From NCBI GenBank assembly GCA_964484205.1, contig CAZAEZ010000027.1:11666-75665 (forward strand): DNA of 64,000 nt, read 5' to 3'. The stretch comes from M3007 sp964484205. Its GTDB lineage: Bacteria > Bacteroidota > Bacteroidia > Chitinophagales > Saprospiraceae. The position numbers were made by a program, and so were the translations under genes. Below are positions 7,292-14,690 of the stretch, in pieces (the stretch's first letter is position 1; each line of letters begins with the position of its first letter). The notes beneath the pieces were generated by a model, which made no database searches, had not been told where the DNA came from, and was given only the letters and a program-made list of their open reading frames with translations.

Positions 7292-8923
7292 TTAGGATTC
7301 CTGCAAAAATGGATATTTATAATCACCGGCCGGAACGAAGGTTTCTTTGATCGTGCGCGGTGAAAGCCAGCGGTACATATTCAGCATTGATCCGGCTTTG
7401 TCGTTGGTGCCCGACGCCCTGCCACCACCAAATGGTTGCTGGCCAACCACGGCCCCGGTAGGTTTGTCGTTGATGTAATAATTCCCGGCAGCATGGCGAA
7501 GTTTTTGATCGGCCAGCGCAATAGCGGATCGGTCGCGTGCAAAAATTGCCCCGGTGAGCGCATAGGGCGAACCACCGTCTACCAGGGAAAGCGTTTCCTC
7601 GAAAGCGTCGTCGGCATACACGTAAATTGTGAGTACCGGCCCAAAAATCTCCTCACACATCGTAATATAATTCGGGTCGGTTGATTCGATAATGGTCGGC
7701 TCGATAAAATACCCCTTCGATTTATCGTAATTACCGCCTGCGATAACTTTCACCTTATCCGACTTTTTAGCATCGGCGATGTACCCGGAAATTTTATCGA
7801 ATGCTTTTTCATCAATCACTGCATTGAAAAAGTTAGTAAAATCCTCCGGGTTCCCCATTTTCATATCCTTAAGATCATCCAGGAGATACTCCTTGACCTT
7901 GGGCCACATGCTTTCCGGGATATATGCCCGCGACGCAGCAGAGCATTTTTGCCCCTGATATTCAAAGGCGCCACGGGTGAGCGCTACAGCAACAGCTTTT
8001 GCATCGGCGGAATTATGCGCCACCACAAAATCTTTACCGCCGGTTTCACCGACAATGCGCGGATAGGACTTGTATTTGTGGATATTTTGCCCAATCGTTT
8101 TCCATAACATTTGAAAAACCCCCGTGCTCCCGGTAAAGTGCAGGCCTGCAAAATCCGGGTGCTCAAACACCACGCTACCCACCGTCGGGCCGTCAACATA
8201 AACCAGGTTTACCACCCCGGGCGGGAGGCCTGCTTCCTCCAGGATTTCCATAATGATAGCGGCAGAATAAATCTGCGACTCCGCGGGTTTCCACACCGAT
8301 ACATTGCCGAGCATCGCCGGAGCCGTAGGAAGGTTGCCGGCAATGGAGGTGAAATTGAATGGTGTGAGCGCAAAGACAAAACCCTCCAATGGCCGCCAGT
8401 CGAGCCGGTTCCAGGTATTTGCCACACTTCGAGGCTGTTGTTTGTAAATCTCCTGCATGAACCAGACATTGTAACGCCAGAAGTCGACTAATTCACAAAC
8501 ACAGTCAATCTCCGCCTGAAACGGGTTTTTGCTTTGGCAAAGCATGGTTGCGGCATTCATTTTAGCGCGATAAGGTCCGGCCAAAAGGTCGGCTGCTTTG
8601 AGAAAAATAGCGGCGCGATCCTGCCAGGGCATCGCTTCCCAGGCTGGTTTGGCGGCTAAAGCGGCATTAATCGCCGCCTTAACATGGTCGGCAGTGCCCT
8701 TCGCATGATGTCCAAGGGTATGGCTAAGTTCGTGAGGCGGGCGAATGACCATTTTTTCTGTAGTCATCACTTTTTCCCCGCCGATAAACATCGGGATATC
8801 GTTTTGAACAGATTTTAGCTCGGCGAGTGCTTTTTTCAGCGCCGCTTTTTCCGGGGAGCCCGGTGCGTAATTCAGAACCGGCTCATTGACCGGGTTGGGA
8901 ATATTAAATATAGCGTCTGACAT
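7292..8923 (-). CDS. pruA: L-glutamate gamma-semialdehyde (1-pyrroline-5-carboxylate) dehydrogenase
   Basis: This 543-residue aldehyde dehydrogenase oxidises glutamate semialdehyde, the open form of pyrroline-5-carboxylate, to glutamate with NAD+, the second step of proline catabolism. It is the stand-alone type, as in mitochondria, not the bifunctional PutA. Visible motifs are FALTPFNFTSIAGNLPTAPA, GLHFTGSTGVF, the general base region IVGETGGKD, the nucleophile in GQKCSAASR, and EEIFGPVLTIYVY near the C-terminus. The C-terminal block QQPFGGGRASGTNDKAGS is characteristic of P5C dehydrogenases. No proline dehydrogenase gene is in the window. The gene runs just downstream of coaD, on the same strand. 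Confidence 0.95.
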   Translation of the reverse strand: MSDAIFNIPNPVNEPVLNYAPGSPEKAALKKALAELKSVQNDIPMFIGGEKVMTTEKMVIRPPHELSHTLGHHAKGTADHVKAAINAALAAKPAWEAMPWQDRAAIFLKAADLLAGPYRAKMNAATMLCQSKNPFQAEIDCVCELVDFWRYNVWFMQEIYKQQPRSVANTWNRLDWRPLEGFVFALTPFNFTSIAGNLPTAPAMLGNVSVWKPAESQIYSAAIIMEILEEAGLPPGVVNLVYVDGPTVGSVVFEHPDFAGLHFTGSTGVFQMLWKTIGQNIHKYKSYPRIVGETGGKDFVVAHNSADAKAVAVALTRGAFEYQGQKCSAASRAYIPESMWPKVKEYLLDDLKDMKMGNPEDFTNFFNAVIDEKAFDKISGYIADAKKSDKVKVIAGGNYDKSKGYFIEPTIIESTDPNYITMCEEIFGPVLTIYVYADDAFEETLSLVDGGSPYALTGAIFARDRSAIALADQKLRHAAGNYYINDKPTGAVVGQQPFGGGRASGTNDKAGSMLNMYRWLSPRTIKETFVPAGDYKYPFLQES

Positions 8924-8989
8924 ATTGCTAAGTCAATTTGAGTTTGAAAAAAATTCAGCTTAAAAACAGGAAGTAAATCCACAGCGACT

Positions 8990-9451
8990 TCAGGATGGAA
9001 TACGGATTTCTTTGGGAATGAAAGGAGCAGCATCACCACCGCCAACAATGATTTCGCGGACAATCGTACTACTGATGTGGGATAACTCCGGTTGTGCGAT
9101 CAGAAACACGGTTTCAATCCCCCCGCCCACAATATGATTCAACTGCGAAATGGTTTTTTCATAATCAAAATCAGAGCCGTTTCGGAGGCCGCGCAACAGG
9201 TAACGCGCACCAATTCGCAGGCAATAATGCGCCGTCAGGTTTTCAAAATAATCAACCCCGACATTGGGATAGCCGGCAAACACCTGGCGCAGCCATTCCA
9301 TACGCTGCTCCAGTGAAAACAGATATTTCTTGGTGGTGTTTACGCCTACCGCCACTATTATTTGATCAAACAACGGGAGCGCCCTGGTGACCAGATCGAC
9401 ATGCCCGACCGTAATCGGATCAAATGATCCGGGGAACACAGCTATTTTCAT
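8990..9451 (-). CDS. coaD: Phosphopantetheine adenylyltransferase
   Basis: The 153-residue enzyme transfers AMP from ATP to 4'-phosphopantetheine, the fourth step of coenzyme A synthesis, in the cytoplasm. The nucleotidyltransferase motif is AVFPGSFDPITVGHVDLV (T/HxGH). The signature RGLRNGSDFDYE is present, and the C-terminal ISSTIVREI corresponds to the ISSTxVRE motif. Length is normal for CoaD. The gene is followed at 67 bases by pruA on the same strand. A terminator at 9505-9540 isolates it from the gene upstream. Confidence 0.97.
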   Translation of the reverse strand: MKIAVFPGSFDPITVGHVDLVTRALPLFDQIIVAVGVNTTKKYLFSLEQRMEWLRQVFAGYPNVGVDYFENLTAHYCLRIGARYLLRGLRNGSDFDYEKTISQLNHIVGGGIETVFLIAQPELSHISSTIVREIIVGGGDAAPFIPKEIRIPS

Positions 9452-9504
9452 AAAGTATGGTTAAAGCAAGGGCTAAGTTGGCGATTTTCAGGCAGCAGGC
9501 AAAG

Positions 9505-9540
9505 AAAAAGCCGAATCGCATGGACGCGATCCGGCTTTTT
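9505..9540 (-). terminator. Intrinsic terminator after the 9569-10000 gene
   Basis: The arms 9505-9519 and 9526-9540 pair over 15 bp with one mismatch around a six-base loop. On the minus strand the stem runs into a U-tract. It lies 28 bases beyond the stop codon of the small membrane-protein gene. Confidence 0.85.
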
Positions 9541-9568
9541 ATCAGGGAGTGGCAAGAATTAAAAGAAA

Positions 9569-10000
9569 TTAGGCCCCTCCAAATTTCTTAACCAGCCAGA
9601 CGATCAGGCAAACTGAACCAAACAGCCAGGCAAGCCAGGCAAAGGTGAATAGCACCGCGCCAAAACCAAAAGAACCGCTGTAAATACCGCCCGTGGTTAC
9701 TGCAGCGGCAAGGATCGACAGCAACAAACCTGCGGCCCAGCCGAAAATCCAAAACCACATCCACTTGTCGACGGGGTCGCTAAAGTCGACGCGGTTGCCT
9801 TTCTTTTTAAATAATTTAAACTTCAAGGACCGCTTTTCGGCCTTGAACGTCTTGGCAATTTGGTCTTTTTGTGCAGCAGCCTTCTTCACCATTTCCATAC
9901 GTGCTGCGCTCGCCGGAACTTCTTCAGAGGCTCGAACGGTTGCCGCCGGAAGAATAAAGGCAAAAATGAGTAATGACAGGGTAATTCGGATTGTCTTCAT
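9569..10000 (-). CDS. Small exported membrane protein of unknown function
   Basis: The 143-residue product has a signal peptide (KTIRITLSLLIFAFILPAATVRA) and a lysine-rich, probably helical segment (about residues 38-68). It ends in two hydrophobic helices, WMWFWIFGWAAGLLLSILAAA and a second segment around LFTFAWLAWLFGSVCLIVWL. No family was recognised. It lies just downstream of the respiratory block on the same strand but 100 bases apart, with its own terminator, so membership in that operon is not supported. Confidence 0.6.
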   Translation of the reverse strand: MKTIRITLSLLIFAFILPAATVRASEEVPASAARMEMVKKAAAQKDQIAKTFKAEKRSLKFKLFKKKGNRVDFSDPVDKWMWFWIFGWAAGLLLSILAAAVTTGGIYSGSFGFGAVLFTFAWLAWLFGSVCLIVWLVKKFGGA

Positions 10001-10101
10001 ACGAATTGGTGTGTTTTATGAAAGAATTCAGGCGGTAAAGATAAAAAAGCTGGATACACAGCGTGATTAATCAAATGTATATCTGGTAGTTTTAACGTTC
10101 A

Positions 10102-10377
10102 TTAGTTGTACCGGCTGAGGTCTTCTGCTTCGATATGCTCACCTTGTTTCCGGTTTCGCCACCACCAAAAACCGATAATCGCGACCAAGGTATAGGGCAT
10201 TGCCAACATGTATAAAATGCCGGTGTTCAGGCCCCGGCCGTCAGTGCCGCCATTTTTAAGGTTGGATTCCGCCGACATCCGGCACATTGGGCATTGGGCA
10301 ACTAAATCGTCAGACAACAGCAATAGGAGTAACAGCACCACTCCGAAGGCAACGGCAAATTTTCCTTTGTTTTTCAT
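10102..10377 (-). CDS. Small CPMC-motif membrane protein of the cytochrome oxidase locus
   Basis: The 91-residue product has an N-terminal hydrophobic signal or anchor, then QCPMCRMSAESNLKNGG, a second transmembrane helix (LYMLAMPYTLVAIIGFWWW) and a charged tail. The CPMC pair would be periplasmic, at the exit of the first hydrophobic segment. It is the last gene of the minus-strand series SCO-like, DUF420, CPMC protein, with spacings of 20 and 36 bases. A role in copper or thiol handling for oxidase assembly is inferred from the CxxC and the neighbours only. The product is not a known subunit. Confidence 0.7.
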   Translation of the reverse strand: MKNKGKFAVAFGVVLLLLLLLSDDLVAQCPMCRMSAESNLKNGGTDGRGLNTGILYMLAMPYTLVAIIGFWWWRNRKQGEHIEAEDLSRYN

Positions 10378-10413
10378 ATTGAATGCGCTTTTAAAGTCGA
10401 CAAATTTAAGGAT

Positions 10414-10965
10414 TTATCCATAATACGGTCGAAGCATCAAATAACAGATCGGCCCGGTGATGGCCACATATAGCCAAAGTGGAAAAACCCAACGCGCCAT
10501 ACGTTTGTGCCGGTCAAATTGCGCTGTGTAGGCGCGGTTAAAGGTCAGCAAAACAAATGGCAGGATCAAAGCGGCCAGCACCACATGGGTAATCAAAAAG
10601 AAGAAATAAACCATTCGAATCGTACCGGTGCCGCCGAAACGGGTTTCCGGCGTCGTAAAATGGTACAACACATAGGAGACCAAAAACAGGGCAGAACAAA
10701 TCATGGCGGCGTAAATGGAGCGCCGGTGCGCTTCGACCTGTTTTTTTCGAATAAAATAGTACGCAAAAACAAGGATCACCGCTGCAAGTGCATTCAACGA
10801 TGCGTGCAAAGGCGGTAAAAAACTAAAATCGACGCCAACATCAAATTTAACGCGCCGCATCAACCCTACCAAAACCAAGACCACTCCGGACAGCACGTAG
10901 GCCCAAATGTTCAAACGCTTTTCCAGGGCTTGAGCCCGGGAGGCTTCAACAGAATTCATTTCCAT
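10414..10965 (-). CDS. DUF420 membrane protein (CtaM-like, oxidase-associated)
   Basis: This 183-residue integral membrane protein has about five hydrophobic helices, including IWAYVLSGVVLVLVGLM, ALAAVILVFAYYFI and VVLAALILPFVLLTF. It has histidines at helix ends (LPPLHASLNA, AHRRSIYAAM, YHFTTP, THVVLAAL). This pattern is DUF420; the Bacillus homologue CtaM is needed for oxidase maturation, which fits the location next to the oxidase genes. The gene starts 20 bases after the SCO-like gene and is likely co-transcribed with it. Confidence 0.85.
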   Translation of the reverse strand: MEMNSVEASRAQALEKRLNIWAYVLSGVVLVLVGLMRRVKFDVGVDFSFLPPLHASLNALAAVILVFAYYFIRKKQVEAHRRSIYAAMICSALFLVSYVLYHFTTPETRFGGTGTIRMVYFFFLITHVVLAALILPFVLLTFNRAYTAQFDRHKRMARWVFPLWLYVAITGPICYLMLRPYYG

Positions 10966-10985
10966 GGTGAACGTTTTGGATAGTA

Positions 10986-11615
10986 TTATTTATAGGGCAG
11001 TAAAAGGGCGATGTGTTCCACCATACGGCCAAGTTCTTTTTCGTCGGTGGCATTGTAGAATCGGCGGATTGTTCCGGAGGTGTCGGTTAGCGCGAAATAA
11101 TGACTCACAGGCTCAATATCATTGTTCTGGCAATACAGATCATAACTATTAAAAAGTATGGTCTGCCAGGAGCCCAGCCCACCGGTCCAAACCCAGTTGA
11201 CATAGTCGGCGCTGGGAAGTGTTTGAGCGTAGGTTTTGAATTCAGCGGTGCCCCCCTGGGAAATCATCACCATCCGGAACTCGTCAATTTGGGCGCCGGG
11301 CTTGTAACCGAACTGGTTAAACAGCCGTTCGCAAACATCCAGCACTTTTTGATTTTCGGCTGTCAGGTCCGGGTTAGCGCCAAAGTAGTGCACTACACAA
11401 ACTTTCCCGTCAAGCAGGTCTTCCTTTGTTCCATCGGCGTAGATAATCATGGCGCTTCGGATCTTCCCATAATCTTGCAATTCAGCCTGTGCCTGCTTGC
11501 GCCATTTCAGCCCGCCACTGAGGTAATACCAGGAACCTAAGGGCAAAACAACCAGGATCAAAACAAGGATACCAAAAATTAAAATCTTCCTTTTCAGAGG
11601 TACTTGCTCACTCAT
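10986..11615 (-). CDS. SCO1/SenC-like protein lacking the copper-binding cysteines
   Basis: The 209-residue product has one N-terminal transmembrane helix (ILIFGILVLILVVLPLGSWYYL) followed by a thioredoxin-fold domain in the periplasm. The fold is SCO-like: KVCVVHYFGANPD, EFRMVMISQGG and a C-terminal VSHYFALTDTSGTIRRFYN, which keeps the conserved histidine region. However, the position where SCO proteins carry CxxxC reads FGANPDLTAE, so both copper/redox cysteines are absent. Other cysteines (VCVV, DVCER, LYCQN) are not in an equivalent arrangement. It sits behind the terminator that ends the oxidase subunit genes. It probably has an assembly role other than copper transfer, or works with the adjacent CPMC protein (inference). 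Confidence 0.75.
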   Translation of the reverse strand: MSEQVPLKRKILIFGILVLILVVLPLGSWYYLSGGLKWRKQAQAELQDYGKIRSAMIIYADGTKEDLLDGKVCVVHYFGANPDLTAENQKVLDVCERLFNQFGYKPGAQIDEFRMVMISQGGTAEFKTYAQTLPSADYVNWVWTGGLGSWQTILFNSYDLYCQNNDIEPVSHYFALTDTSGTIRRFYNATDEKELGRMVEHIALLLPYK

Positions 11616-11644
11616 GACTTTTTAAATATAGTACTGATAATCAA

Positions 11645-11675
11645 CAAAAAAGGCGAGACCTGGTTGGCTCGCCTT
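11645..11675 (-). terminator. Terminator behind oxidase subunit IV
   Basis: A perfect 8-bp GC-rich stem (11650-11657 with 11668-11675) is followed, on the minus strand, by a U-run. It lies 12 bases beyond the subunit IV stop codon, so SCO, DUF420 and the CPMC gene may be transcribed partly by read-through or from their own start. Confidence 0.75.
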
Positions 11676-11686
11676 GGTTCTTTTTC

Positions 11687-12124
11687 TTAGATTTTATTTC
11701 TAAAATCATCTTTTGAGAGTATGTAGCCCTGTGGTTGCCCGGCCGGAACGGGCTTGACCCGTTCTTCATTCTTTTCTTTGATCAATTCGCGGCGGTTGCC
11801 CCAGGAATTTCCTTCCTGAAAAAAAGCAATGATTGCCCAAACCAATAATGCCGTAGGCAAAAGTACGCTGAGCGCCAGGCCACGCACTTCATAGGCCATG
11901 TGCATAAAAAAGAATATGATGAAATAGGCCTTGTACAGGGAGAATCCGATCATGAGCAACATGTACAGGTAGTGCCCAAAGCCTTCCGTAAACTTCACAC
12001 CGTGGATAAGATGCCCTTTTGCCAATAGCGCAATAACAACTTCGACAATTGTGATGGCACCGAGCAACATCAGGCCTTTAAATACCAGTGCTTTTTGTTC
12101 TTCGTATGTTTGATGTCCAGCCAT
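11687..12124 (-). CDS. Cytochrome c oxidase subunit IV (prokaryotic type)
   Basis: The 145-residue protein has three hydrophobic helices: VFKGLMLLGAITIVEVVIALL, LLMIGFSLYKAYFIIFFFMHM and ALSVLLPTALLVWAIIAFF. The FFFMHM motif in helix two is typical of small oxidase subunit IV. A charged cytoplasmic or periplasmic tail follows. It lies 43 bases after the longer subunit III gene and is the last core oxidase gene before the terminator. Small subunit IV proteins stabilise the heme-copper oxidase but carry no cofactor. Confidence 0.85.
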   Translation of the reverse strand: MAGHQTYEEQKALVFKGLMLLGAITIVEVVIALLAKGHLIHGVKFTEGFGHYLYMLLMIGFSLYKAYFIIFFFMHMAYEVRGLALSVLLPTALLVWAIIAFFQEGNSWGNRRELIKEKNEERVKPVPAGQPQGYILSKDDFRNKI

Positions 12125-12167
12125 TTTTCAGACATTATTTTTTGTGAAAAGGGATATTAAAATCAGA

Positions 12168-13049
12168 TCAAAGCAGGTAGAATACCAGAAACACAAATAC
12201 CCATACCAAATCCACAAAGTGCCAGTAAAGGCCCATTTTTTCTACCATTTCGTAGCCATTTTTCCGTGCGGCATATAAGCCGCTTGCGGCGTTGATCATA
12301 ATAATGGTCAGAAATAACACACCGGAGAATACGTGAAACCCGTGGAAACCCGTGATAAAGAAGAACAACGCACCGAAGGCTTTCGGACCAAAGCCTGCTT
12401 CTTTCACCTGCCCGGCATAAGCCCCGGTGGTATATTTTACTTTGGGAATATCAAATTCACCGTCATGTTTGTGCAGGAGATAACTTTCATCCTTATGAAA
12501 CGTTTTTGGCGAGCCATCCTCATTTTTAGCTTCCGTACCGTCAGCATTGAGGTAAATGCCATCGGCAATGTGCCGGCCAAACGGGTTTTGAGAAACCGTC
12601 ATGTTCTCCTTTACGATCAGGGTCGTCCATTCGTAAGCCTGTGATCCAAGAAAGGTGGCGCCACCAAGAATGGTGAGGAGCATCCAGAAAACGACGCCTT
12701 TCCGGTTTTCGCGATGGCCTTCCTGTACCGCCCGAACCATCGTTACAGAACTAAAAATCAACACGAAGGTCATAAAGGTCACAAATATCAAGGGCCAGTG
12801 CGCATTCACAAACGGAAAGGATGCAAAAACAAAATCAGGCTCCGGCCAGGTTGGCATACTGAAACGAAGGGCGCCATACGCGATAAGGAATCCGGCAAAA
12901 GTGAAGGCATCCGATAGCAGGAAATACCACATCATCAATTTACCGTAACTCGCTTTAAAAGGTTCTTTCGCGCCTTCCCAGAGGTTGGCATCGTCTTGGT
13001 GCTCCGGGTGGTGAGATTCGTGTGCGTGTGCAACAGAAGTATCTGCCAT
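12168..13049 (-). CDS. Cytochrome c oxidase subunit III (long form)
   Basis: The 293-residue membrane protein has the subunit III pattern: a His-rich N-terminus (AHAHESHHPEH), KLMMWYFLLSDAFTFAGFL, GSQAYEW, FFITGFHGFHVFSGVLFL and a final YWHFVDLVWVFVFLVFYLL. Between helices there is an insertion of roughly 70 polar residues (about 152-222) that would be outside the membrane. Subunit III has no redox cofactor; it supports proton uptake and stability. A shorter paralogue lies immediately upstream on the same strand, giving two subunit III proteins per locus, as often seen beside Act operons in Bacteroidota. Confidence 0.93.
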   Translation of the reverse strand: MADTSVAHAHESHHPEHQDDANLWEGAKEPFKASYGKLMMWYFLLSDAFTFAGFLIAYGALRFSMPTWPEPDFVFASFPFVNAHWPLIFVTFMTFVLIFSSVTMVRAVQEGHRENRKGVVFWMLLTILGGATFLGSQAYEWTTLIVKENMTVSQNPFGRHIADGIYLNADGTEAKNEDGSPKTFHKDESYLLHKHDGEFDIPKVKYTTGAYAGQVKEAGFGPKAFGALFFFITGFHGFHVFSGVLFLTIIMINAASGLYAARKNGYEMVEKMGLYWHFVDLVWVFVFLVFYLL

Positions 13050-13098
13050 ATTTAACTAAAATTGATAGCTAGTAGGATCGTGTTGTTAAGTAGTTTTT

Positions 13099-13674
13099 TC
13101 AGGATTGGAGTATAAAAAACATGACGAGATATACCCAAAGGATATCCACGAAGTGCCAATAATTTACAACTAATTCAAAACGCAATTTCCGACGCGCCGT
13201 CGGTTTAAACGGCAGGTAGAAGCCATGAATCATTGCAACAACCAAAGCCGCCACACCGCCCAGCACGTGCGCAGCATGCACCCCCGAAATCACATATACA
13301 AAAGAAGTGGAAGGGTTGGCCGTAAAAGTTGCTCCCATTGCCGTCAGCGCTTTCCAGCCCTCGTATTGAAGCACTACGAAGGCTATTCCAAGGACAAACG
13401 TCGCGAGCAACAGTAATTTATACGGTTTTTCCATGCCCGTTTTAAATGCCCTGAATGCAAAATGCAGGGTTACACTACTGGCAAGGATCACCAGGGTATT
13501 AAAAAGGAAAATATCCGGCAACTTGAATTCATACCAATTGCCTGCTGCCCGACGCACGATGTAGGCGCTGGTAAATGCGCCAAACATCATAATAATCGTA
13601 GCAATGCCTACCCATAGGGCCAGCTTATGCGAATGAATTTTATTTTGCTTGTATTCAGAAGAAACCGCACTCAT
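13099..13674 (-). CDS. Cytochrome c oxidase subunit III (short form)
   Basis: This 191-residue five-helix heme-copper oxidase subunit III contains KLALWVGIATIIMMFGAFTSAYIVRR, LQYEGWKAL, YVISGVHAAHVLGGVAALVV and the terminal NYWHFVDILWVYLVMFFIL. It is the compact five-helix type, unlike the longer paralogue that follows 49 bases downstream. Both keep the GVHAAH / GFHGFH and YWHFVD signatures. The gene is 17 bases after heme O synthase, which suggests tight co-transcription. Whether both are in one enzyme or alternative subunits cannot be judged from sequence. Confidence 0.92.
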   Translation of the reverse strand: MSAVSSEYKQNKIHSHKLALWVGIATIIMMFGAFTSAYIVRRAAGNWYEFKLPDIFLFNTLVILASSVTLHFAFRAFKTGMEKPYKLLLLATFVLGIAFVVLQYEGWKALTAMGATFTANPSTSFVYVISGVHAAHVLGGVAALVVAMIHGFYLPFKPTARRKLRFELVVNYWHFVDILWVYLVMFFILQS

Positions 13675-13691
13675 ATTCGCGAGTTTTCTTT

Positions 13692-14591
13692 TTAAATATT
13701 ATCCAATAACAAAACGATCAGCGACAAGGGCAGGTGCAAGAAGGAGGCAAACATTTGCCGACGCGCAGCATCTTGCGAACATTCCCGAAACAACTGCCAA
13801 CACCTGTAACCAAAATAACCGTTTATCAAAACCAATACTGCAGTGGCTATGCCGCCACTAAAACCGGTCCAATAGCCCAAACCGGCATTGACAATCATCA
13901 ATAAGCAGAAAAAGAAAGACAACAATCCGGTAGTCGCATTTTTCGCACCCGTTCGGGAAGGCAACATTTGAAAACCGGCGCGCTTGTAATCTTCATCTGC
14001 CAGCCAGGCCACCGCCCAGAAATGTGGAAATTGCCACAAAAACTGTATCGTAAACAACATCATGGCCGTTATGGTCATTGCGCCATCCCAGGCCGTACAT
14101 CCAATTACCAGCGGCAGTGCCCCCGGAATTGCCCCAACTACTACAGCCAACGGCGATGAACGCTTCAATGGCGTGTAGATAAAAGCATAACTGATCAGCG
14201 ACAACATACCCAGAAATCCGGTCAATGGATTGAAGAGGGACAGAATAGTCACACCAAAAAGCGCCATCATCCCGGCCCACAACACGGCAGTGGAGATGCT
14301 CATCCGGCCGGCCGCAACCGGGCGATTTGCTGTACGCGGCATCAACCGGTCATAATCGCGTTCCAAAACCTGATTCAATGCATTTGCCGCCCCGGTTACC
14401 AAAAACCCACCGATTGCCAGTAATGTCATCCCCAGCCAGTTGACATGCCCGCCTGCGGCGATCGCATAGGAAATCAGCGCTGAGAAAAGTACCATTAAAG
14501 ACAACTTGAATTTCACCAGCAGGCCAAAATCCGTCAGGGCTTGCGAGATGCTCGTCCATATTGTCCATTGTTGTGCCGCGTTACGCTCCAT
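13692..14591 (-). CDS. ctaB: Protoheme IX farnesyltransferase (heme O synthase)
   Basis: The 299-residue UbiA-family membrane enzyme attaches a farnesyl group to heme B, giving heme O, the precursor of heme A in the oxidase. The first Mg-pyrophosphate motif is in NALNQVLERDYDRLMPRT with the following NRPVAAGR. The second conserved region is YTPLKRSSPLAVVVGAIPGA, and DEDYKRAGFQMLP is also typical. About nine hydrophobic helices are present. It is embedded between subunit I and the short subunit III gene. No ctaA (heme A synthase) gene is in the window, so heme A would need a gene elsewhere. Confidence 0.96.
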   Translation of the reverse strand: MERNAAQQWTIWTSISQALTDFGLLVKFKLSLMVLFSALISYAIAAGGHVNWLGMTLLAIGGFLVTGAANALNQVLERDYDRLMPRTANRPVAAGRMSISTAVLWAGMMALFGVTILSLFNPLTGFLGMLSLISYAFIYTPLKRSSPLAVVVGAIPGALPLVIGCTAWDGAMTITAMMLFTIQFLWQFPHFWAVAWLADEDYKRAGFQMLPSRTGAKNATTGLLSFFFCLLMIVNAGLGYWTGFSGGIATAVLVLINGYFGYRCWQLFRECSQDAARRQMFASFLHLPLSLIVLLLDNI

Positions 14592-14690
14592 TATCTGAAA
14601 TACTCTTGTCCGAGTTTTAGTGGGTATGAGAACATAAAGCCGTGTAGTAATTGCACCGCTCTATGTGTTTTTTTTTTCTAAAAATTGAAA

